Part shown: one piece after another, positions 1 through 8,739 of the stretch
How positions within the stretch are numbered: position 1 is the stretch's first letter
Layout: every line of letters starts with the position of its first letter
Source of the DNA: Chryseomicrobium aureum
GTDB taxonomy: Bacteria; Bacillota; Bacilli; Bacillales_A; Planococcaceae
DNA: 64,000 nucleotides
Direction: 5' to 3'
Assembly: GCF_016909155.1 (NCBI RefSeq)
Contig: NZ_JAFBFG010000001.1
Location: 186,001-250,000 of the forward strand
Made by a program: the position numbers and the translations under genes
The notes under the pieces: model-generated
Databases searched by the model: none
What the model was told of the DNA's origin: nothing
The model's input: the letters and a program-made list of their open reading frames with translations, nothing else

Positions 1-260
1 ACACCGTGTGGATAGTAGTGCTTTCCAACAACCGGCTTCATTAGAGTCATCATCGCATCGTGTGCACCGACATCTCCATCCGTTGTATACGTAAACACGC
101 GAAGGTAATATGTGCCCTCACGAATTACAAACTTCTTGTCATACGTAGCACGCTCATAGTCCCATGCACCAGCACGAACCATTCCATGTTTGTTCATAAT
201 GTCATCCAGTAGGTTCAAATCCACTACTAAATTCTCTAGACCAGTATTTTCAAAATACAT
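1..260 (-). CDS. YugN-like family protein (3' part outside window)
   Basis: Only the first 86 codons are in the window. The gene reads leftward from an ATG at 260, preceded by a strong AGGAGGG site. The visible part starts MYFENTGLENLVVDL and contains EGTYYLRVFTY and VVGKHYYPHGV, which I recognise as the YugN-like family, small Bacillales proteins of unknown function. B. subtilis has a gene of this kind (ylbA) just before ylbB-ylbC, so the position upstream of ylbC fits. It is divergent from ylbC with 132 bp between them. No catalytic motif is known to me, so no function is assigned. Confidence 0.75.
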   Translation of the reverse strand, partial: MYFENTGLENLVVDLNLLDDIMNKHGMVRAGAWDYERATYDKKFVIREGTYYLRVFTYTTDGDVGAHDAMMTLMKPVVGKHYYPHG

Positions 261-339
261 GGAACACCCTCCTTTAGGTTTTCACCCTATTTCTTCTACT
301 TAATAGTATAGGAAAATATGATCTGATGCAATGACAACA

Positions 340-369
340 TTGTGTCAGAACAGCGCTCACTGCTATACT
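340..369 (+). promoter_or_regulatory. candidate sigma-A promoter of ylbC
   Basis: TTGTGT (340-345) and TATACT (364-369) are 18 bp apart, with an extended -10 TG at 361-362. It lies 23 bp before the ylbC start codon. Consensus match only. Confidence 0.5.
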
Positions 370-392
370 AAAATGAAAAGGGAGGAGAGCAG

Positions 393-1466
393 ATGAACAA
401 TTTAGCGAAGTTATTTATAGCAGCAGTTATAGTTGTCTTTGCTTTCGTCTTATTTGATCAACCGGTTCAAGAAAATGAGCTTTTAACAGAAGAAAGACAA
501 ACAGGACAAGTATTGCCTCAAGAGAATTTGACAGACTCAACTCCTGATTACAATGTTTTTTCGCGACCGAAAGAAGGAGTCTCGACTTTTGTAGGGAAAC
601 CAATTGAAGAATGGCGAAAGGCTTATGGTGATCCACTTCGAATCGAACCTTCTTTGTATAATTATGAATGGCATATTTATAAACATGATGTGATCAGTTA
701 TCAAATGGTGGGTGTAGAAGATGGCATCATTAATCAAGTATATGCTGCCGGAGAAGATGCACAGGTCAATCCTTATAAGGTGGGGCAATCACTCGAAGAG
801 ATTTATAGGTTCACATTAGTGCTTCCTGAAATCGGACTGGAGTTAAATGACAGCACCTATGTCCTGTCATTGAGTCCTTCCGATACACAACGCCGAATCT
901 TGGTTCAATACGAAGGTTTATTCGCCCAACTCTACATTGATACTTTCGACAATCAATTAGAAGGGGTGCGTTTTATTACTCCTGAAGTATTGTTGATGCA
1001 CCGTGCATACGACACCTACTACGAGGGGGAAATGGTCGAAACAACGTATCCAACGTCAGCAATTCAAAATGCTGTGGACCGAGCTGCTGAACGAGAATTG
1101 TTCGACTTGACCAATTTGTATCGTATGCGTCATGGCGTCGAAGCTTTAAATACGTATCCTGCGCTTGCTCAAATTGCTAGAGAATATAGTCAAGAGCTTG
1201 CAAAGAGTGAGATAGTGATGCAAGAGGAATTTGAGCTTTCTAAATACGAAGACAAACTGGAAGAGTTTGAAATCCCATTCAAAAGAGCTGGAGGGAATAG
1301 TGCCGCCCTCTACAGAGATCCTATAGAAGCCATCAATGGTTGGATCAATTCAAAAGTGCATAGAGAAACGATTCTTGAACCTACTTATACGCATCTTGGA
1401 GTAGGAGTCTTTTCAGAGTATTACACGCAAAATTTTATAGAGATTGCTCAAGAGGAGTCCGAATAA
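393..1466 (+). CDS. ylbC: YlbC-like CAP-domain protein, membrane anchored
   Basis: 357 residues, near the length of B. subtilis YlbC. Residues about 5-20 form one hydrophobic segment acting as signal anchor, so the rest is predicted outside the membrane. A CAP-associated N-terminal domain spans about 50-190, and a CAP/SCP (cysteine-rich secretory protein-like) domain about 225-350, seen in AAERELFDLTNLYRMRHGVEAL and WINSKVHRETILEPTYTHLGVGV-type blocks. The histidine-rich HSxxM pattern of classic CAP domains is degraded here. Function in Bacillales is unknown. The start is the ATG after GGGAGGAG. A hairpin terminator follows directly. Confidence 0.8.
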   Translation: MNNLAKLFIAAVIVVFAFVLFDQPVQENELLTEERQTGQVLPQENLTDSTPDYNVFSRPKEGVSTFVGKPIEEWRKAYGDPLRIEPSLYNYEWHIYKHDVISYQMVGVEDGIINQVYAAGEDAQVNPYKVGQSLEEIYRFTLVLPEIGLELNDSTYVLSLSPSDTQRRILVQYEGLFAQLYIDTFDNQLEGVRFITPEVLLMHRAYDTYYEGEMVETTYPTSAIQNAVDRAAERELFDLTNLYRMRHGVEALNTYPALAQIAREYSQELAKSEIVMQEEFELSKYEDKLEEFEIPFKRAGGNSAALYRDPIEAINGWINSKVHRETILEPTYTHLGVGVFSEYYTQNFIEIAQEESE

Positions 1467-1469
1467 CAG

Positions 1470-1516
1470 TACCGCCGCCATCTGTCATAAATGACCAAAT
1501 GGTGAGCGGTATTTTA
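1470..1516 (+). terminator. hairpin terminator after ylbC
   Basis: Imperfect inverted repeat with outer arms TACCGC (1470-1475) and GCGGTA (1506-1511), an inner pairing of CATCTGTCAT with ATGACCAAATG, then TTTT. It begins 4 bp after the ylbC stop. Confidence 0.6.
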
Positions 1517-1527
1517 ATAGTACGATT

Positions 1528-1872
1528 GTGATTGGATATGGAGGGGACAGAGACAGCAAGAAGAGGGGAACGATTGGTTGCATCGCATCAAAACAATGCA
1601 AGAGAGTTATATTCACTTTAGACAATCCACGTTTTGAAGAACCTTTACAGCCACTGCTAGACATGAAAAAAAACGCACCAGACGCACTTGTCATGCCTGA
1701 CAGAAAAGTGGCGATTTGGTACGCGCTCGAGACGAGTAATGTAGGTGAACCTATAATAATTGCTGGAAAAGGGAACGAACGAGAAATTGCGTATCGTGGT
1801 GTTTCCATTCCTTTTCATGATAAAGCCATTATTTTTGAGTGGGCAGGTCAATCACAAAGAATGAGCCTGTAG
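1528..1872 (+). pseudogene. orphan C-terminal domain of a MurE-type Mur ligase (probable gene remnant)
   Basis: The 114-codon frame opens at a GTG lacking a ribosome site. It corresponds to the last third of a Mur ligase: VIGYGGDRDSKKR (usual form FGCGGDRD-KR), TLDNPRFEEP (usual DNPRxEDP), a DR-x-AI helix, IIIAGKGNE (usual AGKGHE) and IPFHD near the end. The ATP-binding and central domains are absent; an in-frame stop at 1492 and the ylbC terminator precede it. DNPR is the motif of meso-diaminopimelate-adding MurE, whereas lysine-adding enzymes differ there. The usual AGKGHE histidine is Asn. The tail overlaps the convergent thioesterase by 44 bp. In B. subtilis this spot holds ylbD/ylbE. A relic is likelier than a working single-domain protein. 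Confidence 0.65.
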
Positions 1873-2320
1873 CATACGCGATTCTTGTCCCTTTTGCATC
1901 ATATGCAGAAGCTTCCAATACAAGTGTTTGACGACCTTTATGTAAGTAAGAGGCAATGCTATATACAGACGGCTCAGTTGTTGCTTTCGTATAATGAATC
2001 GTCAAATTCGTGGTAACAGCGCCTTTTCCTTGCGGGCGTAAATCTTTGTTCACTAAGAAGCCCATTGCATTATCGATTAACGTTGCTACAATTCCTCCGT
2101 GTGGCATTCCGAACGAATTGACCGTTAAAGGTGTGATCGGCATGTCTACTCGGCACGTCTCATCTGGAAAGGATATATCAAACTGGAATGCTGCATTGAC
2201 AAATGTCGTATAACGACCTTGACGTTTTTCTTCAAGACTGTTGACGAATGTCTCCAGTAAGTTTCTTTCAGTCTCTGTAGCTTGTTCTAAAAAGCTTTGA
2301 ATGGTAGAAGTTGTATGCAA
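1829..2320 (-). CDS. PaaI-type hotdog-fold acyl-CoA thioesterase
   Basis: 163 residues from a TTG start at 2320, chosen because AAAGGGG sits 9 nt upstream; the longer frame to 2437 would run across the ylbF start and promoter. The hotdog signature PHGGIVATLIDNAMGFL lies about midway, followed by TTNLTIHYTKA and a C-terminal strand AYATGSFFVI, typical of PaaI/YbgC-like thioesterases that hydrolyse acyl- or aroyl-CoA. The substrate cannot be read from sequence. It is divergent from ylbF, sharing a short intergenic space, and convergent with the MurE fragment. Confidence 0.75.
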   Translation of the reverse strand: MHTTSTIQSFLEQATETERNLLETFVNSLEEKRQGRYTTFVNAAFQFDISFPDETCRVDMPITPLTVNSFGMPHGGIVATLIDNAMGFLVNKDLRPQGKGAVTTNLTIHYTKATTEPSVYSIASYLHKGRQTLVLEASAYDAKGTRIAYATGSFFVIDLPTQK

Positions 2321-2345
2321 GTTGGTTTTCCCCTTTATAAAAATT

Positions 2346-2354
2346 TGGTATGAT
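2346..2354 (+). promoter_or_regulatory. extended -10 promoter of ylbF
   Basis: TGG-TATGAT, an extended -10, lies 18 bp before the ylbF start codon. No good -35 is visible at 17 bp. Confidence 0.45.
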
Positions 2355-2372
2355 GAAGCGGGAGGGATCATC

Positions 2373-2822
2373 ATGCAGATGACATCTGACTGGCTTACGA
2401 TCTTGGATGAAGTAGATGAACTTAACACGTTCGTCATGAACTCTGAAATCGTGTCAGCTTATTATAAAGCCCACACGGACGTGTACGCGTCCCCAGAAGT
2501 GGCGAAAGTAGTTCATGAGTTTTCACGTCTGAAAGAGACGTATGAAGAAGTTCAACGATTTGGAAAGTATCACCCAGATTATAAAACTATTAATTCCAAA
2601 ATCCGCATCAAAAAACGAGAGATGGACCTTATTCCACAAGTTGCAGAGTTGAAAGCGGCTGAAAATGATGTTCAAGATTTGCTAGATGAACTCAGTCTGC
2701 TTATTGCTCACGCGGTTTCAACAGATATTAAAGTACCTGTCAGCAACCCTTTCTTTCAGAGTGCGACAGGCTCGTGTAGTACGGGATGTGGAACGGGATC
2801 TGGTTGTGCATGTTCTGCTTAA
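2373..2822 (+). CDS. ylbF: YlbF, Y-complex (RNase Y specificity) subunit
   Basis: 149 residues starting at the ATG after GGGAGG. YlbF with YmcA and YaaT forms the Y-complex, which directs RNase Y processing of operon mRNAs and affects competence, biofilm and sporulation in B. subtilis. The helical body contains the family block YEEVQRFGKYHPDYKTI, and the tail (about 135-147) is cysteine rich: GSCSTGCGTGSGCAC, matching the cysteine tail of the B. subtilis protein that helps bind iron-sulfur clusters. Retention in a lineage that seems to have lost sporulation fits its main role in mRNA maturation. Confidence 0.9.
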   Translation: MQMTSDWLTILDEVDELNTFVMNSEIVSAYYKAHTDVYASPEVAKVVHEFSRLKETYEEVQRFGKYHPDYKTINSKIRIKKREMDLIPQVAELKAAENDVQDLLDELSLLIAHAVSTDIKVPVSNPFFQSATGSCSTGCGTGSGCACSA

Positions 2823-2848
2823 AAGCTCCTACGGGGGCTTTTTTTTAA
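2821..2848 (+). terminator. rho-independent terminator of ylbF
   Basis: AAAAGCTCC, loop TACG, GGGGCTTTT with a run of eight T. It overlaps the end of the convergent gdpD gene. Confidence 0.75.
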
Positions 2849-3753
2849 TGGCCTTCTCCTTGAATGAGTTGCACGGCCACTTCTGGACTGTCGGTCACAA
2901 TTCCATCCGCTCCGTTTTCAAGTAGACGCTTCATGTCTTCTTGTTGATCAATGGTCCAGTAATGCACTTTAATATTTAGTGAATGCAAGAATCGAATAAA
3001 GCCGGCGGTGTCTAAGCGAATTGATTTATGTTTCGTAGGTAGCTGGAATACATCCGCTTTTGGGTGATAGAGATGTTTGAACTGACTCGTGTATGCGGTA
3101 TATGCTTTTCGTACTTCTTTTTCACCTGCCCCTAACGCTACCCGGTTTTGTGCGTACAGATTGAAGCGGTCGATTTGTTCGTCGAAGAAACTCGTCACTA
3201 CAACACGGTCCAGTGCTCCAGCTTCTTCTATAACGCGCCATAATTTAGAAGGCATCAGTGAGCCTTCATAAGAGGTAGGGGCGTCTTTCATATCCATATT
3301 TATATAGAGAAACGGAAAACGATCCAACAGTTCTTGTAACGTTAGGATTCTTGCTTTTTCAAGTTCCTCGGATGAAAATTTTGCGCGGTCTACAAACTTT
3401 TCACTAAAGTCGATGGATTGAATCTCATCAAGCGTCATTTCACTGACTAAGCCTGTAGCTCCGCTTGTGCGATCTACAGTGTCATCGTGAAAGACGATAA
3501 TTTGTTCATCTTTTGTCATACGTAAATCAATTTCGAAGCCGTGAACACCCAGTTCTGCGGCTTTTTCAAACGCAAGCCAAGTAGATTCAGGCGCATTATT
3601 AGAGCCACCTCGATGAGCTAATACAATCGGTTGTTCTGTTGCAAGTACAGATTTCTGCGAGCGTGGTTGCGGTTTGGAGAGTACTTTCGTTCCCGCCCAA
3701 GCTGTACCAGCTGCCGCAGCAACAACTAAAGCTATGGTTCGTTTACGTGTCAT
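2845..3753 (-). CDS. glycerophosphodiester phosphodiesterase, membrane anchored
   Basis: 302 residues. It hydrolyses glycerophosphodiesters to glycerol-3-phosphate and an alcohol. One hydrophobic segment (about 6-22) suggests a signal peptide or anchor. The GDPD core follows: LAHRGGSNNAPEST (catalytic His), FEIDLRMTKD (metal-binding Glu/Asp), FHDDTVDRTS (second catalytic His), NMDMKD, and C-terminal VHYWTID and GADGIVTDSPE. The start is the ATG at 3753, preceded by TTGGAGG at 8 nt; an upstream in-frame ATG at 3768 has no such site. It sits alone, convergent with ylbF and divergent from ylbG. Confidence 0.85.
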   Translation of the reverse strand: MTRKRTIALVVAAAAGTAWAGTKVLSKPQPRSQKSVLATEQPIVLAHRGGSNNAPESTWLAFEKAAELGVHGFEIDLRMTKDEQIIVFHDDTVDRTSGATGLVSEMTLDEIQSIDFSEKFVDRAKFSSEELEKARILTLQELLDRFPFLYINMDMKDAPTSYEGSLMPSKLWRVIEEAGALDRVVVTSFFDEQIDRFNLYAQNRVALGAGEKEVRKAYTAYTSQFKHLYHPKADVFQLPTKHKSIRLDTAGFIRFLHSLNIKVHYWTIDQQEDMKRLLENGADGIVTDSPEVAVQLIQGEGH

Positions 3754-3777
3754 AAAAATTGCCTCCAATACATTCAG

Positions 3778-3806
3778 TTTTCAGAATTTCCCTGCTGTGG
3801 TAGACT
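3778..3806 (+). promoter_or_regulatory. candidate promoter of ylbG
   Basis: TTTTCA (3778-3783), 17 bp, TAGACT (3801-3806) with extended TG. Consensus match only. Confidence 0.35.
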
Positions 3807-3857
3807 AAACTTACTATGAATTCGTCATTTGAGCAAATTTAGAAGAGGGGGATCTGT

Positions 3858-4130
3858 ATGATTCCAAGACAAGGGTTAATCGTCTATGTTAATCATTTAA
3901 AGCATGCGAAGACACTTCGTAAATACGGACATGTCTACTATATTTCTAGAAAATTAAAATACGTAGTGTTGTATATGAATCAAGAAGATATCGAGTCTGT
4001 TACAACAAGACTTTTAAAACTTCCGTTCGTTAAAAAGCTAATGCCTTCAGAGCGACCATTTATTAACACGGAATATGAAAACTCGAAACCTGATAAAGCG
4101 AAAGAATACGATTATAAAATCGGATTATGA
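3858..4130 (+). CDS. ylbG: YlbG family protein (DUF2129)
   Basis: 90 residues, the normal size for the family. The start [30 protein letters not shown] is characteristic, with the block [11 protein letters not shown] and [14 protein letters not shown] further on. These are small cytosolic proteins found in Bacilli with no assigned biochemical role. In B. subtilis ylbG lies between ylbF and rsmD as it does here, although gdpD has come between. The stop overlaps the convergent downstream gene by 6 bp. Confidence 0.85.
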   Translation: MIPRQGLIVYVNHLKHAKTLRKYGHVYYISRKLKYVVLYMNQEDIESVTTRLLKLPFVKKLMPSERPFINTEYENSKPDKAKEYDYKIGL

Positions 4131-4511
4131 TAAAGGCGGCAGCAAATGGTTTAGACGCATTATCGCAATGAGTGCTTGATGGTAATGATCAATCGATCCA
4201 AATTCACTAGAATGTTTTACTTCAAGTGTGACGGGTACGACATCAAGTTCGTGCAAAGTACGTTCGAACATGAGCTGTCTTTCGGTTTTCGGCTCTTGAA
4301 AAGGGATACCTTCCCGACAACTATATATAGGGATAAATGGTACGTCTCCAGCTGGTTTCAATGCCAATGCCAAGGAGACACTTTTTTTGTCATTTTTCTT
4401 GCCATGTAAAATAAACGCATGAAGAATTCGATGTTTGTTTGTTTTTGCTAGTTCACAAAGCTCAAACACATCCCCATACCCTTCGCCTAACTCTATCAAT
4501 CGCTGAATCAT
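4125..4511 (-). CDS. conserved hypothetical protein, DUF7147-like
   Basis: 128 residues starting [19 protein letters not shown] recall close relatives in Bacilli near ylbG/rsmD, recently grouped as a domain of unknown function (DUF7147, number from memory), sometimes wrongly labelled methylthioribose kinase. No signal peptide, membrane segment or catalytic motif is apparent; it looks like a compact alpha/beta cytosolic protein with conserved [11 protein letters not shown] and a helix [17 protein letters not shown] at the end. It is convergent with ylbG and divergent from rsmD. No function is proposed. Confidence 0.6.
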   Translation of the reverse strand: MIQRLIELGEGYGDVFELCELAKTNKHRILHAFILHGKKNDKKSVSLALALKPAGDVPFIPIYSCREGIPFQEPKTERQLMFERTLHELDVVPVTLEVKHSSEFGSIDHYHQALIAIMRLNHLLPPLS

Positions 4512-4585
4512 GAAAATCGTCCTTTCTTGGTACAGTTCTTATGTTAATTTACTAAATATCGCACAACTTGGAAAGGGGAAACACG

Positions 4586-5634
<1,049 letters not shown>

Positions 5635-5637
<3 letters not shown>

Positions 5638-5672
5638 TGCTTCTTTTTTACGTCAAAAAATAAAGAGCACTC
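5635..5672. terminator. convergent terminator between coaD and the ylbJ-like gene
   Basis: AGTGCTTCTTTTTT and AAAAAATAAAGAGCACT pair around ACGTC. The T and A tracts could serve both strands. Confidence 0.6.
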
Positions 5673-6337
5673 ACTAAAACAATCATCGTATAAATTCTGG
5701 CTATAAAGTAAGGGAAAAATGATATCCCAGAACCTCTAAGTAACAGCAAGTTCTGCAAGTGAATGCTCATTCCAGTAAAACCAAGAACTAGTCCATAGTA
5801 AGGCAATGTAGCGCCAGTAACCGATGCTTGCTCAATACCAGCAGATAGTTCAAGTAGACCATAAAGAAGAGTGGCCATAGCATCTGGCAAGACAAAGGTT
5901 TGAATGACTACTTCAGCAGCTGAACTACTGACAATGACGGACACAGCACTAATGGTTAATGTCTCAGCTATTGATTGAAAAAATGGAGCTGTGGTAGCCG
6001 AACGCTTAGCAACAGGAGAAGTTGTAGATGTTTTGCGAAGCATCCATAAACCCACTATACTCAAATTAATACTATGGATGAGCAGAAGAAGTTGAAAGCC
6101 GATTGTTCGATCACCTAAACTTTCTAAACCTACAAATGCCAGTAGTAACATTGGACTTGGGAATTGTAAAGCAGCCAGAAGCAAAGACGGGGATTTTAGA
6201 TAGCCTCGTTCCAATGACTGTTTCATGAAAGGAATGAGTACAGTTAAAAAAAGAGTAACGCCTTTAGAGGCGCCACCAAAGGATGCAGAAGGAAACAGTA
6301 GACCAAGAAACATCAGTGTAAGGCAACTGACCTGCAC
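5648..6337 (-). pseudogene. ylbJ: internally deleted YlbJ-like sporulation membrane protein
   Basis: 229 codons, against roughly 400 for YlbJ, an integral membrane protein needed for spore cortex formation in B. subtilis. It lies in the exact YlbJ place and strand, after coaD. Residues 1-37 match the family N-terminus (FPSASFGGASKGVTLFLTVLIPF), but the next block, with the gate-like SGFPAGA motif, is missing; the frame resumes around KQSLERGYLKSPS. Later membrane segments such as LELSAGIEQAS and PYYGLVLGFTGMSIHLQNL are recognisable. The GTG at 6337 lacks a close ribosome site; AAGGAG fits better with an ATT codon at about 6349. It may still be translated. Confidence 0.6.
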
Positions 6338-6390
6338 AATGTGGTGAATGGGCTTCGCTCCTTACTCAAGTTACTAGAGGGGGAAAAGAG

Positions 6391-7431
6391 ATGAAAAGAT
6401 GGGCAGGTCCAATTGGAATTGTACTAGCCTTACTAGTTTTGTTTTATCCGCTGGATTATTATATTTCAAAACCCGGTGGCGCATACGAACTGTCTCCAAT
6501 TGTAGAAGTAGAAAATAAAGATGCGGGAGATACGGGTGAATTACGTCTATTGACAATCGCTTTATCTAAAGCAACGCCCGCTACTTATATTTATCAGTCA
6601 TTGAAAGATCCAGACCATTTAATGAAAGCTAATCAAATTCGGCGAGAAGATGAAGATGATGAAGCCTACGAAGTGCGTCAGTTAAAACTGATGTCGAATT
6701 CACAACTCAATGCTATACAAGTAGCATATGACAAAACTGACGAACCATATGAATTGATAAACAATGGATTATTCATCTATTCAGTTGTCAAAGGAAGTCC
6801 AGCAGACGGTACGCTTCGTCCTGGAGACCGGATCCAAGCGATTGACGGGAACGCGGATGTGAGTGAACAAGCGCTTCAAGAATTTATTTTAACAAAAGAA
6901 GTCGGCGATACGATTCAATTATCAATTGATCGTGACGGAGAGAAACGAGATGTTGAAATTACTTTAGGAAGCATCCCAGAGATTCCAGACCGTCCGGCTG
7001 TTGGAATTTCCTATCAACAAGATCAAGAGATTACGACAGAGCGTGAAGTGTCATTCCAATCTGACGAAATTGGGGGGCCATCTGCGGGATTAATGTTCAC
7101 GTTAGAAATCATGAATCAATTACTTGAAGGCGACTTAACAAAAGGGTATAGCATCGCAGGGACTGGTGAGATTCTGGCTGACGGCCGAGTGGGTCGCATC
7201 GGTGGAGTGGATTTAAAAGTCGTAGCGGCAGCTGAAGAAGGTGTCGATTTTATGTTTGCACCAGATGATGAGATTTCAGAAGACCTTCTTGCAACGAACC
7301 CAAACCTATTGAGTAATTATCAAGCCGCCATAGAAACAAAAGAAGAACTAGGTTTAGATATTGAAATTGTGCCTGTCAAAACAATCGACGACGCACTTGA
7401 TTACTTAGAAAAGCTGCCCCCTAAATCCTAA
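6391..7431 (+). CDS. ylbL: YlbL, membrane-anchored PDZ/Lon-type serine protease
   Basis: 346 residues. An N-terminal membrane segment (about 5-22) precedes an extracytoplasmic PDZ domain (about 125-200: VKGSPADGTLRPGDRIQAIDG) and a Lon-like S16 protease domain with catalytic serine in GGPSAGLMFTLE (about 230) and lysine in VDLKVVAAAEEG (about 275). In B. subtilis YlbL is one of two proteases clearing the SOS division inhibitor YneA, so a role in division recovery is plausible. The start is the ATG at 6391 after GAGGGGGAAAAGAG. ylbK, its neighbour in B. subtilis, is absent. Confidence 0.9.
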   Translation: MKRWAGPIGIVLALLVLFYPLDYYISKPGGAYELSPIVEVENKDAGDTGELRLLTIALSKATPATYIYQSLKDPDHLMKANQIRREDEDDEAYEVRQLKLMSNSQLNAIQVAYDKTDEPYELINNGLFIYSVVKGSPADGTLRPGDRIQAIDGNADVSEQALQEFILTKEVGDTIQLSIDRDGEKRDVEITLGSIPEIPDRPAVGISYQQDQEITTEREVSFQSDEIGGPSAGLMFTLEIMNQLLEGDLTKGYSIAGTGEILADGRVGRIGGVDLKVVAAAEEGVDFMFAPDDEISEDLLATNPNLLSNYQAAIETKEELGLDIEIVPVKTIDDALDYLEKLPPKS

Positions 7432-7446
7432 GGGGCAGCTTTTTAT
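7411..7446. terminator. bidirectional terminator between ylbL and tmcAL
   Basis: AAGCTGCCCC and GGGGCAGCTT form a perfect stem around a short loop, followed by TTTT. It overlaps the 3' ends of both convergent genes. Confidence 0.85.
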
Positions 7447-8614
7447 ATTCTTGACCTACTTGGTTATGAAGCTGTTTAGATGAGTACCCTAAGTAATAGA
7501 CATCCGAAGATCGGGTATCGTGGGCAAGGAAAAGTGAATCGCTACTGGCTAGACGAGAGACGAGCGGCAGCTCAAAGGCTTTTTTGTGGTGATTCAGGTA
7601 CGCCTGTCCAGCTGATGTCATGCCGAGGAGTCGAACAGCGTCTGGCATCTCTTTCGTGCGTTGTGATTCCAGAAATCCTGTATAAATATGGGTCATCATA
7701 CGTTGGAGTCGAGTCCATGTATAGCGCTTTGATTTTAACAACTGCATAAACTCCTGATAACTTGTGGCTGTCTTCGCATGTTTATGAATTGCAAATTCTA
7801 TACCCTCTGTCACTTCAGCATGCTCTCTTAATTGATCGGGTGTTTTTGAAAGGATGGCATAGCGTAATGTCGGCCAAAATTGTTCCCAACTCGCAAATTG
7901 TTGGTAGGTGTTATACCATTCATTCAATAATCGGTAGGTAGCTGCTGGTACGTGATCGCCTGGAATACTCATCGTCTTAAACAACGAATGGCGAATACCA
8001 GTCGCACTCGCTATTGTTTGGCCTTCTTCGATAAAATCATGATACCCAGCCCCGATACGCTGAATAGTGACAGGTTGAATCGGTTTTCCTTGTGCGGCTT
8101 CTACGTAATGATAGCCGAGAATATTGTTAGGTTGCGCTAAGTCAACAGACGTTTCTGAATGAGGATGTAAGCTTTGAAAAGCATCTTGTAACGCCATAGG
8201 ATAACTTTTTCCTTGGGAGAGGGAATGCTTAATTTGTGAATTATAGTACTCTCGATTGGTAGCAATTAGATGATATGTCGTGATAAAATCTTCAATTTCT
8301 CCGTGCTCACTTCCGAATACAAAGGAGTCACATTTTAATTCATTGGCCAGATGAATGGCTCCTTGTGCGAACTCCGTTGCAGATGCGGTAGCAAACCGGT
8401 ATGGCAACTCGACGACAATATCGACACCACTAGATAGTGACATTTTTGCTCGCGTCCATTTATCGACTAGAGCAGGCTCACCCCTTTGCAAGAAGTTGCC
8501 GGACATTACTGCAATAACAATGTCTGCGCCTGTAACTTTTCTAGCTTGTTGAACATGATAAGCATGTCCATTATGAAAAGGATTATGTTCTACAACGACC
8601 CCTGTTGCTTTCAA
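7421..8614 (-). CDS. tmcAL: tRNA(Met) cytidine acetate ligase TmcAL
   Basis: 397 residues, family length. It uses ATP and acetate to form N4-acetylcytidine at the wobble position of elongator tRNA-Met. It starts MKATGVVVEHNPFHNGHAYHV, whose HNPFHNGH is the nucleotidyltransferase HxGH-like motif; MSGNFLQRGEPALVDKWTRAKM follows and the block TASATEFAQGAI is near 95. The gene was ylbM in B. subtilis and keeps its place and orientation between ylbL and ylbN. Its 3' end overlaps ylbL by 11 bp, inside the shared terminator. Confidence 0.92.
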   Translation of the reverse strand: MKATGVVVEHNPFHNGHAYHVQQARKVTGADIVIAVMSGNFLQRGEPALVDKWTRAKMSLSSGVDIVVELPYRFATASATEFAQGAIHLANELKCDSFVFGSEHGEIEDFITTYHLIATNREYYNSQIKHSLSQGKSYPMALQDAFQSLHPHSETSVDLAQPNNILGYHYVEAAQGKPIQPVTIQRIGAGYHDFIEEGQTIASATGIRHSLFKTMSIPGDHVPAATYRLLNEWYNTYQQFASWEQFWPTLRYAILSKTPDQLREHAEVTEGIEFAIHKHAKTATSYQEFMQLLKSKRYTWTRLQRMMTHIYTGFLESQRTKEMPDAVRLLGMTSAGQAYLNHHKKAFELPLVSRLASSDSLFLAHDTRSSDVYYLGYSSKQLHNQVGQEYKKLPLRI

Positions 8615-8629
8615 TTTTCATCGCTCCTT

Positions 8630-8651
8630 CGTATACTAGTAACAGTATACG
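8630..8651. promoter_or_regulatory. 8-bp inverted repeat upstream of tmcAL
   Basis: CGTATACT and AGTATACG are perfect arms separated by 6 bp, 16 bp upstream of the tmcAL start. It may be an operator, or a -10 box (TATACT on the minus strand) with chance symmetry. Confidence 0.3.
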
Positions 8652-8681
8652 CGCAGGGAAAACAGGTGACAAGAAATTATC

Positions 8682-8710
8682 TTGACATCTATTTCTGCAC
8701 GTTATATAAT
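8682..8710 (+). promoter_or_regulatory. consensus sigma-A promoter of ylbN-rpmF
   Basis: TTGACA (8682-8687) and TATAAT (8705-8710), both perfect, with a 17-bp spacer. This is the strongest promoter in the window, as expected for a ribosomal protein operon. Confidence 0.9.
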
Positions 8711-8739
8711 CAACTTTGTTGTCTTGAGGTGATAAACGT

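Noticed and set aside
7480-7749. 89-codon frame on the plus strand
   Set aside because: It lies wholly opposite tmcAL and has no ribosome site; a shadow of the real gene.
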